The notes below the pieces were generated by a model. The model was not told the DNA's origin. It worked only from the letters and a program-made list of their open reading frames with translations, and made no database searches. Made by a program: the position numbers and the translations under genes. Of a stretch of 64,000 nt of DNA, positions 35,860 through 45,269 are shown piece by piece (positions within the stretch are counted from its first letter, which is position 1; the number at the start of each line of letters is the position of its first letter). This DNA comes from Wocania_A spongiicola (GTDB taxonomy: Bacteria > Bacteroidota > Bacteroidia > Flavobacteriales > Flavobacteriaceae). The stretch is from contig NZ_JAMFLZ010000004.1 in assembly GCF_023502325.1 (NCBI RefSeq), positions 1 through 64,000 of the forward strand. The letters run 5' to 3'.

Positions 35860-38703
35860 TTAATGCGCCTCCAACCAATTATCTCCAATATCTAAATCAA
35901 CATCTAATGGAACGTCTAATTTATAAGCATTTTCCATTTCGCTTTTTACTAGGGTTTTGATAGTGTCTAATTCTGGTTTATAAACATCAAAAACCAACTC
36001 ATCATGCACTTGTAAAAGCATTTTAGTTTTGTAGTTACCTGCTATAAGTTTTTCATGAATATTAATCATAGCTATTTTAATGATATCAGCAGCACTACCT
36101 TGAATTGGTGCGTTTACTGCATTGCGTTCTGCAGCGCCACGAACTACAGCATTTCTAGAATTAATATCTTTTAAATAGCGACGACGACCTAAAACGGTTT
36201 GTACATAACCATTATCGCGAGCAAAATCAACTTGCTCACTTATAAAATTTCGTAGTTTAGGATACGTTGCATAATAAGTATCAATCAATTCTTTAGATTC
36301 ACTTCGAGATAAATCAGTTTGATTACTTAATCCAAAAGCAGATACACCATAAATAATACCGAAGTTCACAGTTTTAGCGTTACTACGTTGCTCACGAGTT
36401 ACTTGGTTTAACGGCACATCAAAAACTTTTGAAGCTGTTGATGCGTGAATATCTTCACCATTTTTAAAGGCTTCAATCATGGTTTCTTCTTTACTTAAAG
36501 CAGCAATAATACGTAATTCTATTTGAGAATAATCAGCAGCCAATAGGGTGTAATTTTCATTTCTTGGAATAAATGCTTTACGTACTTGTCTTCCTCGTTC
36601 AGTGCGAATTGGAATGTTCTGTAAATTAGGATTATTACTACTTAGTCGACCTGTAGCAGCAACGGTTTGCATATAATCTGTATGCACTCTTCCTGTTGTT
36701 TCTTCAACTTGAGTTGGTAAAGCGTCTACATACGTGCTCTTAAGCTTTGATAAACCTCTAAAATCTAATATATTTCGAATAATCTTATGATCTTTTGCTA
36801 AGTAACTCAGTACATCTTCAGAGGTTGAGTATTGCCCAGTTTTAGTCTTTTTTGGTTTATCAACTAGCTTCATTTTTTCAAAAAGGATAATTCCTAATTG
36901 TTTTGGTGATGCTATATTGAATTCCTCTCCTGCAGTATCATAAATACTTTTTTCAAGATTAGCAATATCAGTATTGAGTTGTTCAGATAGTGAATTCAAA
37001 AATGCTTTATCTAAATTAATGCCTTCCAACTCCATTGTTGATAAAACACGCAACAGTGGAATTTCAATTTCATCAAAAAGCTTTTGAGTATTAGCTTCTC
37101 CTAATTCTTTTTCAAAATGTTCTTTTAACTGAAGCGTTATATCTGCATCTTCAACGGCATATTCGGTTTGTTTTTCAAGATCAACTTCTCGCATTGAAAG
37201 TTGGTTTTTTCCTTTTTTTCCAATGAGTTCGGTTATTGAAATAGGAGTGTAGTTTAAATAGGTTTCGGCTAATACATCCATGTTATGACGCATATCTGGA
37301 TTGATTAGATAATGCGCCAGCATAGTATCAAATAACTTGCCTTTTACAGTTACGTTGTATTTTGCTAAAACTTTGATATCGTATTTTAAATTCTGGCCAA
37401 TTTTTTGAATGGATTCACTTTCAAAAAATGGGCGTAGCTGCTCTATAAGTTCTTGGGCTTCATTTTTATCTTCTGGAAAAGGCATGTAAAATCCTTTACC
37501 AATTTCCCAAGAAAAAGCAATACCAACTAATTCTGCTGTTATTGGGTTTAGGCCTGTAGTCTCAGTATCAAAACACACTGATGTTTGATTCATTAAATTT
37601 TTAATGAAGAGTTTAGTAGCAATTCCAGGAGCAACGCTTTGATAAAAATGAGATGAGGTTTTAGCTGTTTGTCTTGTGTATTCTGAAGTTGTTTCAGTTG
37701 TAACAGAATCATCTACGCCAAATAAAGAAAATTGACCAGCTCCAGCAGATTTTTGTTCTTTAGGGGTGACTTTTTGTGCTTCTTGTTTTTGCGGTGCAGA
37801 AGTTGGAGTTGTTTCAGTTTCGGTGGAAAATGTTTTTAAGAAATTATCAGTTAAACGCCTAAATTCTAAATCTTGAAAAATATTTTTTACTGCTTCAATA
37901 TCAGGGTGGTCGAGTTCAAAATCTTTTGCGTCAAAAGTTACAGGAACATCTAGCATAATGGTAGCTAGTTTTTTTGAAAGAATACCAAGCTCTCCATTAG
38001 CTTCAATTTTTTCCTTCATTTTACCTTTAAGTTCATGAGTATTTGCAAGTAAGTTTTCCATACTGCCATATTGAGCTAAAAACTTTTTTGCTGTTTTTTC
38101 GCCAACACCTGGTAATCCAGGAATATTGTCGCTAGAATCTCCCATCATCCCTAAAAAGTCAATAACTTGCAGTGGATCTTCAACCTCAAATTTCTTTTGT
38201 ACTTCAGGAATACCCCAAGTTTCGTAACCGCCTCCAAAAACTGGGCGATACATAAAAATGTTTTCGGAAACTAATTGAGCAAAATCTTTATCGGGTGTTA
38301 CCATAAACGTTTTATAACCTTCTTTTTCGGCTTGCTTAGAAAGCGTTCCTATAACATCATCAGCCTCAAAACCTGCTTTTACCATAATAGGAATATGCAT
38401 AGCCTTTAAAATATCTTGAATAATAGGAACGGCAATTTTTATAGCTTCGGGTGTTTCATCTCTATTGGCTTTATATTCAGCATACATTTCAACACGATCA
38501 GTACTTCCGCCTTTATCGAAACAAACTGCTAGATGGTCTGGACGTTCACGTTTAATAACATCTAAAAGAGAATTCATAAACCCCATGATAGCAGAGGTGT
38601 CGACCCCTTTAGAGTTTATTCTTGGGTTTTTAATAAAAGCGTAATAGCCTCTGAAAATTAAGGCAAAGGCATCAACTAAGAAAAGACGTTTTTGATCAGA
38701 CAT
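35860..38703 (-). CDS. polA: DNA polymerase I
   Basis: The 947-residue repair and Okazaki-fragment polymerase is complete. The 5'-3' exonuclease domain (about 1-300) has LFLVDAFALIFRGYYAF and GMMGDSSDNIPGLPGVGEKTA. The 3'-5' exonuclease domain keeps its metal ligands in CFDTETTGLNP (Asp and Glu present), so proofreading should be active. The polymerase domain has DYSQIELRIIAA, RSNAKTVNFGIIYG and HDELVFDV. A proline/glutamine-rich linker with low complexity lies at about 300-345. It is read against the divergent isoaspartyl peptidase gene. Confidence 0.98.
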   Translation of the reverse strand: MSDQKRLFLVDAFALIFRGYYAFIKNPRINSKGVDTSAIMGFMNSLLDVIKRERPDHLAVCFDKGGSTDRVEMYAEYKANRDETPEAIKIAVPIIQDILKAMHIPIMVKAGFEADDVIGTLSKQAEKEGYKTFMVTPDKDFAQLVSENIFMYRPVFGGGYETWGIPEVQKKFEVEDPLQVIDFLGMMGDSSDNIPGLPGVGEKTAKKFLAQYGSMENLLANTHELKGKMKEKIEANGELGILSKKLATIMLDVPVTFDAKDFELDHPDIEAVKNIFQDLEFRRLTDNFLKTFSTETETTPTSAPQKQEAQKVTPKEQKSAGAGQFSLFGVDDSVTTETTSEYTRQTAKTSSHFYQSVAPGIATKLFIKNLMNQTSVCFDTETTGLNPITAELVGIAFSWEIGKGFYMPFPEDKNEAQELIEQLRPFFESESIQKIGQNLKYDIKVLAKYNVTVKGKLFDTMLAHYLINPDMRHNMDVLAETYLNYTPISITELIGKKGKNQLSMREVDLEKQTEYAVEDADITLQLKEHFEKELGEANTQKLFDEIEIPLLRVLSTMELEGINLDKAFLNSLSEQLNTDIANLEKSIYDTAGEEFNIASPKQLGIILFEKMKLVDKPKKTKTGQYSTSEDVLSYLAKDHKIIRNILDFRGLSKLKSTYVDALPTQVEETTGRVHTDYMQTVAATGRLSSNNPNLQNIPIRTERGRQVRKAFIPRNENYTLLAADYSQIELRIIAALSKEETMIEAFKNGEDIHASTASKVFDVPLNQVTREQRSNAKTVNFGIIYGVSAFGLSNQTDLSRSESKELIDTYYATYPKLRNFISEQVDFARDNGYVQTVLGRRRYLKDINSRNAVVRGAAERNAVNAPIQGSAADIIKIAMINIHEKLIAGNYKTKMLLQVHDELVFDVYKPELDTIKTLVKSEMENAYKLDVPLDVDLDIGDNWLEAH

Positions 38704-38801
38704 TGAATTTATTTTTGAAGATTATAAAACTACAAAAACTTATGCGTTAAATAAGCATTATGTGAAATGCAATTTGTAATTTTCGCCTTTAATTTTTTAG
38801 A

Positions 38802-39734
38802 ATGAATACATTTTCAATAGCCATTCATGGTGGCGCAGGCACTTTAGTAAAAGGGATGATGACTCCTGAGTTAGAAACTCAATATAAGGAAGATTTAAAA
38901 TTAGCTTTAGATAAAGGGTATACTATTTTAGCAAATGGAGGAACAGCTGTTGAGGCTGTTGAAGTAGCTGTTGTTGCGCTTGAAGATTCGCCATTATTTA
39001 ATGCTGGAAAAGGGAGTGTGTTTACGGCCACCGAAAGCCATGAAATGGATGCTAGTATTATGGATGGAAAAACGTTGAATGCTGGAGCAGTAAGTTTGAT
39101 TACTGGAATTAAAAACCCTGTAAGTTTAGCACGAGATGTTATGGAAAAGAGCGAGCATGTTTTTTTAGCAGGAGAAGGCGCAATGCAGTTTGCAAAACAG
39201 TTAGACTATAAAGTTGAAGATGCTTCTTATTTTTATGATAAGTTTAGACATAATCAATGGTTAGAAATAAAAGATTCTGACAGTTTTCAGCTAGATCATT
39301 CAATAAAAAAGGATTCTAAATTTGGAACAGTAGGTGCAGTAGCTTGTGATAAAAATGGTAATATCGCTGCGGCAACATCTACAGGAGGAATGACTAATAA
39401 AAAATGGGGACGTGTAGGGGATAGCCCTATGATTGGTGCTGGAAATTATGCTAACAATAAAACCTGTGCTATAAGCTGTACCGGAAGTGGAGAGTTTTTT
39501 ATTAGAGGTGTTGTGGCTTACGATGTGGCTTGCTTAATGGAACACAAAGGCTTGTCTTTAAAAGAAGCTTCAAACGAAGTGATTAACAAAAGAATTCTAG
39601 AAATAAATGGTGATGGTGGTTTAATTGCTGTGGACACACAAGGGAATATTGCAATGCCTTTTAATACTGAAGGCATGTATCGTGCTTCAAAATCATCAAA
39701 TGGAAAAGAAGAAGTTTCTATTTATAAAGATTAA
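38802..39734 (+). CDS. iaaA: Isoaspartyl peptidase/L-asparaginase (Ntn hydrolase)
   Basis: The 310-residue enzyme has the plant-type asparaginase fold: HGGAGT at 9-14, LEDSPLFNAGKGSVF at 60-74, and the autocleavage nucleophile Thr176 in SKFGTVGAVACDKNGNIAAATSTGG. Such enzymes hydrolyse isoaspartyl dipeptides, and some also asparagine. Its place beside cyanophycinase and cyanophycin synthetase makes beta-Asp-Arg, the cyanophycinase product, the likely substrate. It has no signal peptide. Its 3' end overlaps the convergent cphB gene by 4 bases. Confidence 0.93.
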   Translation: MNTFSIAIHGGAGTLVKGMMTPELETQYKEDLKLALDKGYTILANGGTAVEAVEVAVVALEDSPLFNAGKGSVFTATESHEMDASIMDGKTLNAGAVSLITGIKNPVSLARDVMEKSEHVFLAGEGAMQFAKQLDYKVEDASYFYDKFRHNQWLEIKDSDSFQLDHSIKKDSKFGTVGAVACDKNGNIAAATSTGGMTNKKWGRVGDSPMIGAGNYANNKTCAISCTGSGEFFIRGVVAYDVACLMEHKGLSLKEASNEVINKRILEINGDGGLIAVDTQGNIAMPFNTEGMYRASKSSNGKEEVSIYKD

Positions 39735-40594
39735 ATAAAAGGAGCTTCAATTGGCAATACCGAAACCTTTCTGTTTTTAATATCAAATTTATCACCATTT
39801 GAAAGTACGTGAACAGTAAGGTTAGCCATAGTCATGGGTGTGCCTTCTTTTAAAACTTTTTCGTTATTATGAGTTAGTTTGCTTCCATCAAATACTATAG
39901 TCATTCCAGACCCAATTACGGTACAATCATTTCCGTTTTTAATAATCATTCCAGTATCTTCTGCAAGACCAATCCCAATTAAATTAGGATATTTTGCAAC
40001 GGCTTCACTTTGTCTTCCAAAACGACCTCTTCTAATAAAGTGTGTGTCAACTATCAATTCTGGAATTAAGCTTAAACCATTGTACATAGTAACTGCGCCT
40101 TTTATAAAAGCTTCGGTTGCGCTTCCTCCTGCTATCATTTGATTTGCCATAGCCATGGCACCAGCACTAGTTCCTGCAATTACAAAATCAGTGTCGTTTT
40201 GATAACGGTCTAACATTATTTTATGAATAGTTGTATCCCCTATTTTATCTGTAATTTTAGATTGATCACCACCAGAAAACATAATACAATTTGCATTTTT
40301 TACTAACTCAATAGCGTTCTCAGTTTCAGAATCTTCTTTAGATCTAATATCTAAAACTTCTATGTTTTTGCAACCTAATTTTTTAAAGGCACTTAAATAG
40401 TTTTCGCCAACTTCAACAGGAATACTTGATGCTGTTGGAATAACCACAATATTTGCATTAACACCACCAGATTCTTTAACAACATGATATAAAATACCTT
40501 CATCAATAAACTCTAAAGTGTACATTTCATTCTCATCTAACCCTTTATCTTCATTTCCTCCAATAGGAATTAATGTTCCTTTTATCAACTTCAT
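39731..40594 (-). CDS. cphB: Cyanophycinase
   Basis: The 287-residue serine protease-type hydrolase cleaves cyanophycin to beta-Asp-Arg dipeptides. The nucleophile elbow GTSAGAMAMA holds Ser143, GGDQ (108-111) and a conserved FIRRGRFGRQSEAV stretch support the assignment. No signal peptide is present, so it acts on internal granules. It is divergent from cphA across a 107-base gap and overlaps the convergent peptidase gene by 4 bases. Confidence 0.94.
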   Translation of the reverse strand: MKLIKGTLIPIGGNEDKGLDENEMYTLEFIDEGILYHVVKESGGVNANIVVIPTASSIPVEVGENYLSAFKKLGCKNIEVLDIRSKEDSETENAIELVKNANCIMFSGGDQSKITDKIGDTTIHKIMLDRYQNDTDFVIAGTSAGAMAMANQMIAGGSATEAFIKGAVTMYNGLSLIPELIVDTHFIRRGRFGRQSEAVAKYPNLIGIGLAEDTGMIIKNGNDCTVIGSGMTIVFDGSKLTHNNEKVLKEGTPMTMANLTVHVLSNGDKFDIKNRKVSVLPIEAPFI

Positions 40595-40623
40595 AAAATT
40601 TAAGCTCTTTTTTATTGTATCGA

Positions 40624-40631
40624 CAAAAATA
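40624..40631 (-). promoter_or_regulatory. Candidate -7 element for cphB in the cphA-cphB gap
   Basis: The minus strand reads TATTTTTG, a TAnnTTTG match, 30 bases upstream of the cphB ATG. The short gap must also hold the cphA promoter; TATATTTA at 40658-40665 is the best candidate. Neither has a convincing -33 box. Confidence 0.3.
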
Positions 40632-40701
40632 AACTAATTTTTTAAGGGAAAAATGTATATATTTATAATCTTTCATTAAAAATTAACTAAACTCAATCCA
40701 T

Positions 40702-43344
40702 ATGAAGATACGTGAAATAAATGCCATGAGAGGACCAAATTATTGGTCGGTTAGAAGACATAAGTTAATAGTAATGGTTCTTGATCTTGAAGAGATGGAA
40801 GAGTTGCCATCAAATAAAATTGATGGTTTTCCAGAACGATTAAAAACAATGTTTCCTTCTATGTATTCTCATCGCTGTTCTGAAGGTTGTGAAGGCGGTT
40901 TTTTTATGCGTGTAGATGAAGGTACTTGGATGGGACATATTATTGAGCACATTGCATTAGAAATTCAAACTCTAGCAGGTATGGATACTGGATTTGGAAG
41001 AACACGAGGTTATGGAGAAGAAGGTGTTTATAGTGTAGTTTTCTCTTATATGGAAGAATCTGTTGGTCGTTTTGCTGCTAAATCTGCTGTCCGAATTTGC
41101 GAAGCCTTAATTGCTGGAGAAGATTACGATTTAACTGAAGATATTCAAGAAATGCGCGAACTTCGTGAAGCAGATCGTCTTGGTCCTAGTACAGGTTCAA
41201 TTGTTGAAGAAGCTGAAGCTAGGGGTATTCCGTGGATTCGATTAAATAAATATTCACTTTGTCAATTAGGATATGGTGCAAATCAAAAACGAATACAAGC
41301 AACAGTTACAAGTGAAACTAGTAGCATAGGTGTAGAATTGGCTTGTGATAAAGAAGATACTAAATACCTATTAGAACAGGCTGAGGTTGAGGTGCCTCGT
41401 GGCGATATTATTCGTCGTGAGCGTAGTCTAGAAGAAGCATGTCGTTATGTAGGCTATCCGTTAGTTATAAAACCAATTGATGGAAATCATGGTCGAGGTA
41501 TAACTGTTGACATTCAAAACTATGAGGATGCGCTTCAAGCATTTCATCATGCAAAAGAGAGCTCAAAGAGTGGGGCTATTATAGTTGAAAAATTTATTGT
41601 TGGAGACGATTACAGATTATTGGTTATTAATAATAAGTTAGTTGCAGGAGCTATACGAACACCTGCACATGTTATTGGTGATGGTACATCTACAATACAA
41701 GAACTTATTGATAAAGTAAATAGTGACCCACGTAGAGGTTATGGTCATGAAAATGTGTTAACTCAAATTAGTGTAAACGAATTAACGAAAACTATTATTA
41801 AAGATGCTGGTTATACTTTAGATTCAGTAATACCAGAAGGAGAAAGATTTATTTTAAAAGATACCGCAAACTTAAGTACAGGAGGAACGGCAGAAGATAT
41901 TACAGATATTATTCATCCAGCAAATGTCTCTATGGCTGAGCGAATATCTAAAATTATTGACCTAGATATTTGCGGAATTGATATTATGACAACAGATATT
42001 TCTAAACCACTATCTGAAACAGGAGGAGCGGTTCTAGAGGTTAATGCTGGACCAGGGTTTAGAATGCACTTAGCGCCAACAACAGGCTTGCCCCGTAATG
42101 TAGCATCACCAGTAATTGATAAGTTATTCCCGCAAAAAGGAGATACAGGTCGTATTCCAATTATTGCAACGTCAGGCACTAATGGAAAAACGACTACAAC
42201 TCGTTTAATTGCACATATAGCTAAAATGAAAGGTTATCGCGTTGGTTATACAACCAGCGATGGGGTTTATATACAAAATCGATTATTGATGACAGGTGAT
42301 TGCACGGGTCCTGCAAGTACAGAGTTTGTTCTTAAAGATCCAACAGTGAATTTTGCAGTTTTAGAATGTGCAAGAGGAGGTTTGCTAAGAGCAGGTCTTG
42401 GTTTTAAAAAGTGTGATGTTGCTGTAGTAACCAATGTAGCCGCTGATCATTTAGGTTTAAAAGGAATACATACTATAGAACAATTAGCAAAAGTGAAAGC
42501 AGTTGTGCCAGAAACAGTCTTACCCGATGGTTATGCTATTTTAAATGCAGATGATGATTTAGTATATGATATGAGACGTAATGTGGATTGTAATGTTGCC
42601 TTATTTTCTATGGATGAGAATAATCCACGAATCAAAGCTTTACAGCGTCTTAATGGGATTACTGCAGTATACGAAAACGGTTGGGTTACCATTTGTAGAG
42701 GCGAATGGAAAATGCGTATCATGAAAGCTGAAAATATTCCGTTAACCTATGGGGGGAAAGCTAAATTTATGATTCAAAATGTACTTGGAGCCATACTTGC
42801 TGCTCATGTTCAAGGTATTAGTATTGAAGATATGAAAGCAGCTTTAGAAACTTTTATTCCTTCGGCGTCACAAACACCAGGACGATTAAATTTATTTGAA
42901 TTTAAAGACTTTACTATTCTTTTAGACTATGCTCATAATCCAGCGGGAATGCGTGCGCTTAAAAAGTTCACAGACGAATTAGATGCCACAGTAAAAGTGG
43001 GAATTATTGCAGGTATTGGAGATAGACGTATTGAAGATAACAACGAAATGGGGGGTATTGCTGCTGAAATGTTTGATGAAATTATTATTCGTCAAGATAA
43101 ACGCTTACGCGGAAAAACAGAAGAGGAGCTTATTAAAATGTTGAATGATGGTATTAAAACGAAAGATCCAAATAAGAAAACAACCATTATCCCATCTGAA
43201 AAAGAAGCCATTACCTATGCTGTAAAAAACGCAGTAAAGGGATCACTTATTATATTATGTAGTGATGTTATACCAGACGCGTTAGACCTAGTTCAACAAT
43301 TTAAAGATAAAGAAGCCAAAGGCGAATTAGTATTTGCAGATTAG
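40702..43344 (+). CDS. cphA: Cyanophycin synthetase
   Basis: The 880-residue enzyme polymerises aspartate and arginine into cyanophycin with ATP. It has an N-terminal domain (about 1-160), an ATP-grasp domain for adding Asp (about 215-475, including VIKPIDGNHGRG), and a Mur-ligase-like domain for adding Arg (from about 485) with the P-loop SGTNGKTTTTRL and LDYAHNPAGM. The length matches the CphA1 family. It is transcribed away from cphB, and the product would be stored in cytoplasmic granules. Confidence 0.96.
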   Translation: MKIREINAMRGPNYWSVRRHKLIVMVLDLEEMEELPSNKIDGFPERLKTMFPSMYSHRCSEGCEGGFFMRVDEGTWMGHIIEHIALEIQTLAGMDTGFGRTRGYGEEGVYSVVFSYMEESVGRFAAKSAVRICEALIAGEDYDLTEDIQEMRELREADRLGPSTGSIVEEAEARGIPWIRLNKYSLCQLGYGANQKRIQATVTSETSSIGVELACDKEDTKYLLEQAEVEVPRGDIIRRERSLEEACRYVGYPLVIKPIDGNHGRGITVDIQNYEDALQAFHHAKESSKSGAIIVEKFIVGDDYRLLVINNKLVAGAIRTPAHVIGDGTSTIQELIDKVNSDPRRGYGHENVLTQISVNELTKTIIKDAGYTLDSVIPEGERFILKDTANLSTGGTAEDITDIIHPANVSMAERISKIIDLDICGIDIMTTDISKPLSETGGAVLEVNAGPGFRMHLAPTTGLPRNVASPVIDKLFPQKGDTGRIPIIATSGTNGKTTTTRLIAHIAKMKGYRVGYTTSDGVYIQNRLLMTGDCTGPASTEFVLKDPTVNFAVLECARGGLLRAGLGFKKCDVAVVTNVAADHLGLKGIHTIEQLAKVKAVVPETVLPDGYAILNADDDLVYDMRRNVDCNVALFSMDENNPRIKALQRLNGITAVYENGWVTICRGEWKMRIMKAENIPLTYGGKAKFMIQNVLGAILAAHVQGISIEDMKAALETFIPSASQTPGRLNLFEFKDFTILLDYAHNPAGMRALKKFTDELDATVKVGIIAGIGDRRIEDNNEMGGIAAEMFDEIIIRQDKRLRGKTEEELIKMLNDGIKTKDPNKKTTIIPSEKEAITYAVKNAVKGSLIILCSDVIPDALDLVQQFKDKEAKGELVFAD

Positions 43345-43389
43345 AGCAAAGTAAAGTATTATAAATATTTATCATTTACTGGAGGGTTC

Positions 43390-44088
43390 TTAATTTTCTA
43401 ATTTTAGAACCCCGAAAGAATTAGGGACATGAAAGTTAGGTTTGTCAGGGTTGCTAACAACCCAGCTAATCCATTTTATGGCAATTTTGCCATCATCTTT
43501 ATGGTAATATTCTCCTCTATATAATCCCGCATTTAAAATTCCATCGTCATGATAAATACCTAATTGTTTCAGTGATGCAAAACTTATTGCCCCTTCCACA
43601 ATATAGCCTTCTTCATTTTGACTAGCTTTCAATATGAAATTATTCTCTGGCCAATCCCAATCAATATCAATCTTTTTATTAAATATTCCTTCAGAATCAA
43701 GGCATCTGCCTAAAGCATCCATTTCTAGTGAATAGTATGGCTTTTTTTCATCTGCTGATTTAAAGAATATTTCTACTCTATCAGATTTAACGGTATCCAT
43801 CTCTCCGAGGTTTCCTTGCGGTGTGATGATTTGACTATCCTCTACATGATACAGAAAATACAAATGAGTTTTTGACGATAAAGCACGGAATGTTGTAGAA
43901 GGCAAGCCTTCTGGTTCCCATGGGTGTAAAAATTCTGTTAGAATATTGGCATTTTCCCAAGCTTTGTCAGACCCATGTCCTGTTATACTAATAGAATCAT
44001 CTGTTTTCTTAACTAAATAAGTTTTGGTTTGCGAAATACAAGATGAACAGAGATAATAGAGAAAAATTAAAAGCGATACATATTTCAC
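43390..44088 (-). CDS. Carbohydrate-binding family 9-like lipoprotein
   Basis: The 232-residue product has a signal with a lipobox-like YLCSSC (Cys17) and a CBM9-like beta-sandwich: ITGHGSDKAWENA near 36-48, LYFLYHVED and KSDRVEIFFKS. Many Bacteroidota CBM9-like proteins of this single-domain type have no enzyme attached, and their ligands are mostly unknown. It follows the asparaginase gene on the same strand by 22 bases, so it may be its operon partner. It has no obvious link to cyanophycin. Confidence 0.78.
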   Translation of the reverse strand: MKYVSLLIFLYYLCSSCISQTKTYLVKKTDDSISITGHGSDKAWENANILTEFLHPWEPEGLPSTTFRALSSKTHLYFLYHVEDSQIITPQGNLGEMDTVKSDRVEIFFKSADEKKPYYSLEMDALGRCLDSEGIFNKKIDIDWDWPENNFILKASQNEEGYIVEGAISFASLKQLGIYHDDGILNAGLYRGEYYHKDDGKIAIKWISWVVSNPDKPNFHVPNSFGVLKLEN

Positions 44089-44110
44089 TGATTATTAATA
44101 TTTGTAATGG

Positions 44111-45109
44111 TTAATGGTTTTTCTTTTTGTAAAAAGAATCAACCTGTTCATTTGTATGTCCAGCACTAGTAGCTTTGCGATAAGTAAATCCAGGGTGTAC
44201 ACAATAACCCCCTGTTTCGCCTTTTTTATTTAGTGCCAAAAAGCCAATCTGAAAATCTTCTCGTCCTTTATTTTTTGCCATAATACGTTTTACACCTTCT
44301 TCGCAGGCTTCTTGTGGAGACTTTCCTTGACGCATTAATTCAACAATTAAAAAACTACCAACCGTACGTATTACTTCTTCACCAACACCTGTTGCTGTAG
44401 CTCCACCAACCTCATTATCAACATATAATCCTGCACCAATTATAGGGGAATCGCCAACACGTCCACCAACTTTGTAAGCCATGCCACTTGTGGTACAAGC
44501 ACCAGCTATGTCTCCTTTTTTGTCCATAGTTAACATGCCAATAGTATCATGGTTTTCAATATTTATAATGGTTTCATATTTAGATGTTTTTTTCCACTCC
44601 AGCCATCTGTTTTTAGCTTCTTCGGTTAACAGATTAGTTTTTTTAAAGCCTTGTTCATAAGCAAACTGCTCTGCCCCTTTGCCAGCTAAGATAATATGTG
44701 GGGTCTCTTCCATCACTTTTCGTGCAACAGCAACCGGATGTGCAATGTTTTGCAGATATACTACGGCACCACAATTTCCATCTTTATCCATAATACAAGC
44801 ATCTAACGTAACATTTCCGTCTCGATCTGGTGTTGCTCCTATACCAACAGTAGTGTTTTTTATATCAGCTTCCTCTGCCATGGCACCTTTCTCAACAGCG
44901 TCAAGAGCATTGCCTCCATTTGCCAATACTTCCCATGCTTTAGAATTTGCATTTTCAAAATTCCATGTACAAACAGATATAGGTTTAATTGTTTTTGCGT
45001 TTTCTTGTTTTGTAACTGTTTTTTTGTCTTCGCATGATGCTAATAATGAAGCAGAAATTATACCTGCGGTACTTAAGGATGTATTTTTAATAAAGTTTCT
45101 TCTTTTCAT
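44111..45109 (-). CDS. Exported N4-(beta-N-acetylglucosaminyl)-L-asparaginase family protein
   Basis: The 332-residue Ntn hydrolase has the aspartylglucosaminidase pattern: GNALDAVEKGAMAEE, TLDACIMDKDGNCGAV, and the autocleavage nucleophile Thr189 in NHDTIGMLTMD. The N-terminus shows a twin-arginine-like motif (RRNFIKN, 3-9), a hydrophobic stretch and a lipobox-like LLASC (Cys26), so it is probably exported and possibly lipidated. It would split glycosylated asparagine or isoaspartyl bonds outside the cytoplasm. It is read with the CBM9-like gene. Confidence 0.9.
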   Translation of the reverse strand: MKRRNFIKNTSLSTAGIISASLLASCEDKKTVTKQENAKTIKPISVCTWNFENANSKAWEVLANGGNALDAVEKGAMAEEADIKNTTVGIGATPDRDGNVTLDACIMDKDGNCGAVVYLQNIAHPVAVARKVMEETPHIILAGKGAEQFAYEQGFKKTNLLTEEAKNRWLEWKKTSKYETIINIENHDTIGMLTMDKKGDIAGACTTSGMAYKVGGRVGDSPIIGAGLYVDNEVGGATATGVGEEVIRTVGSFLIVELMRQGKSPQEACEEGVKRIMAKNKGREDFQIGFLALNKKGETGGYCVHPGFTYRKATSAGHTNEQVDSFYKKKNH

Positions 45110-45269
45110 TTAAATATTATTTTTTATTTCTATGAAACCTTTAGATTCATGAATTCATTACTACAAAAACTTTAAACAATGATTAATGCGAAAGTCTTAT
45201 TTATACATTGTTTAGAATATCTGTTAACTTAGATTTTTTTGATTAATTTTGGCTTCTAATATACTAAAA

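Noticed and set aside
43384..43412. Inverted repeat GGGTTCT/AGAACCC at the end of the CBM9-like gene.
   Set aside because: It overlaps the last codons and has no T run on the minus strand after the stem, so I do not call it a terminator.
44679..45113. 144-residue plus-strand frame opposite the exported asparaginase gene.
   Set aside because: The minus-strand gene has clear catalytic motifs and an export signal over the same bases. The antisense product has no recognisable feature.
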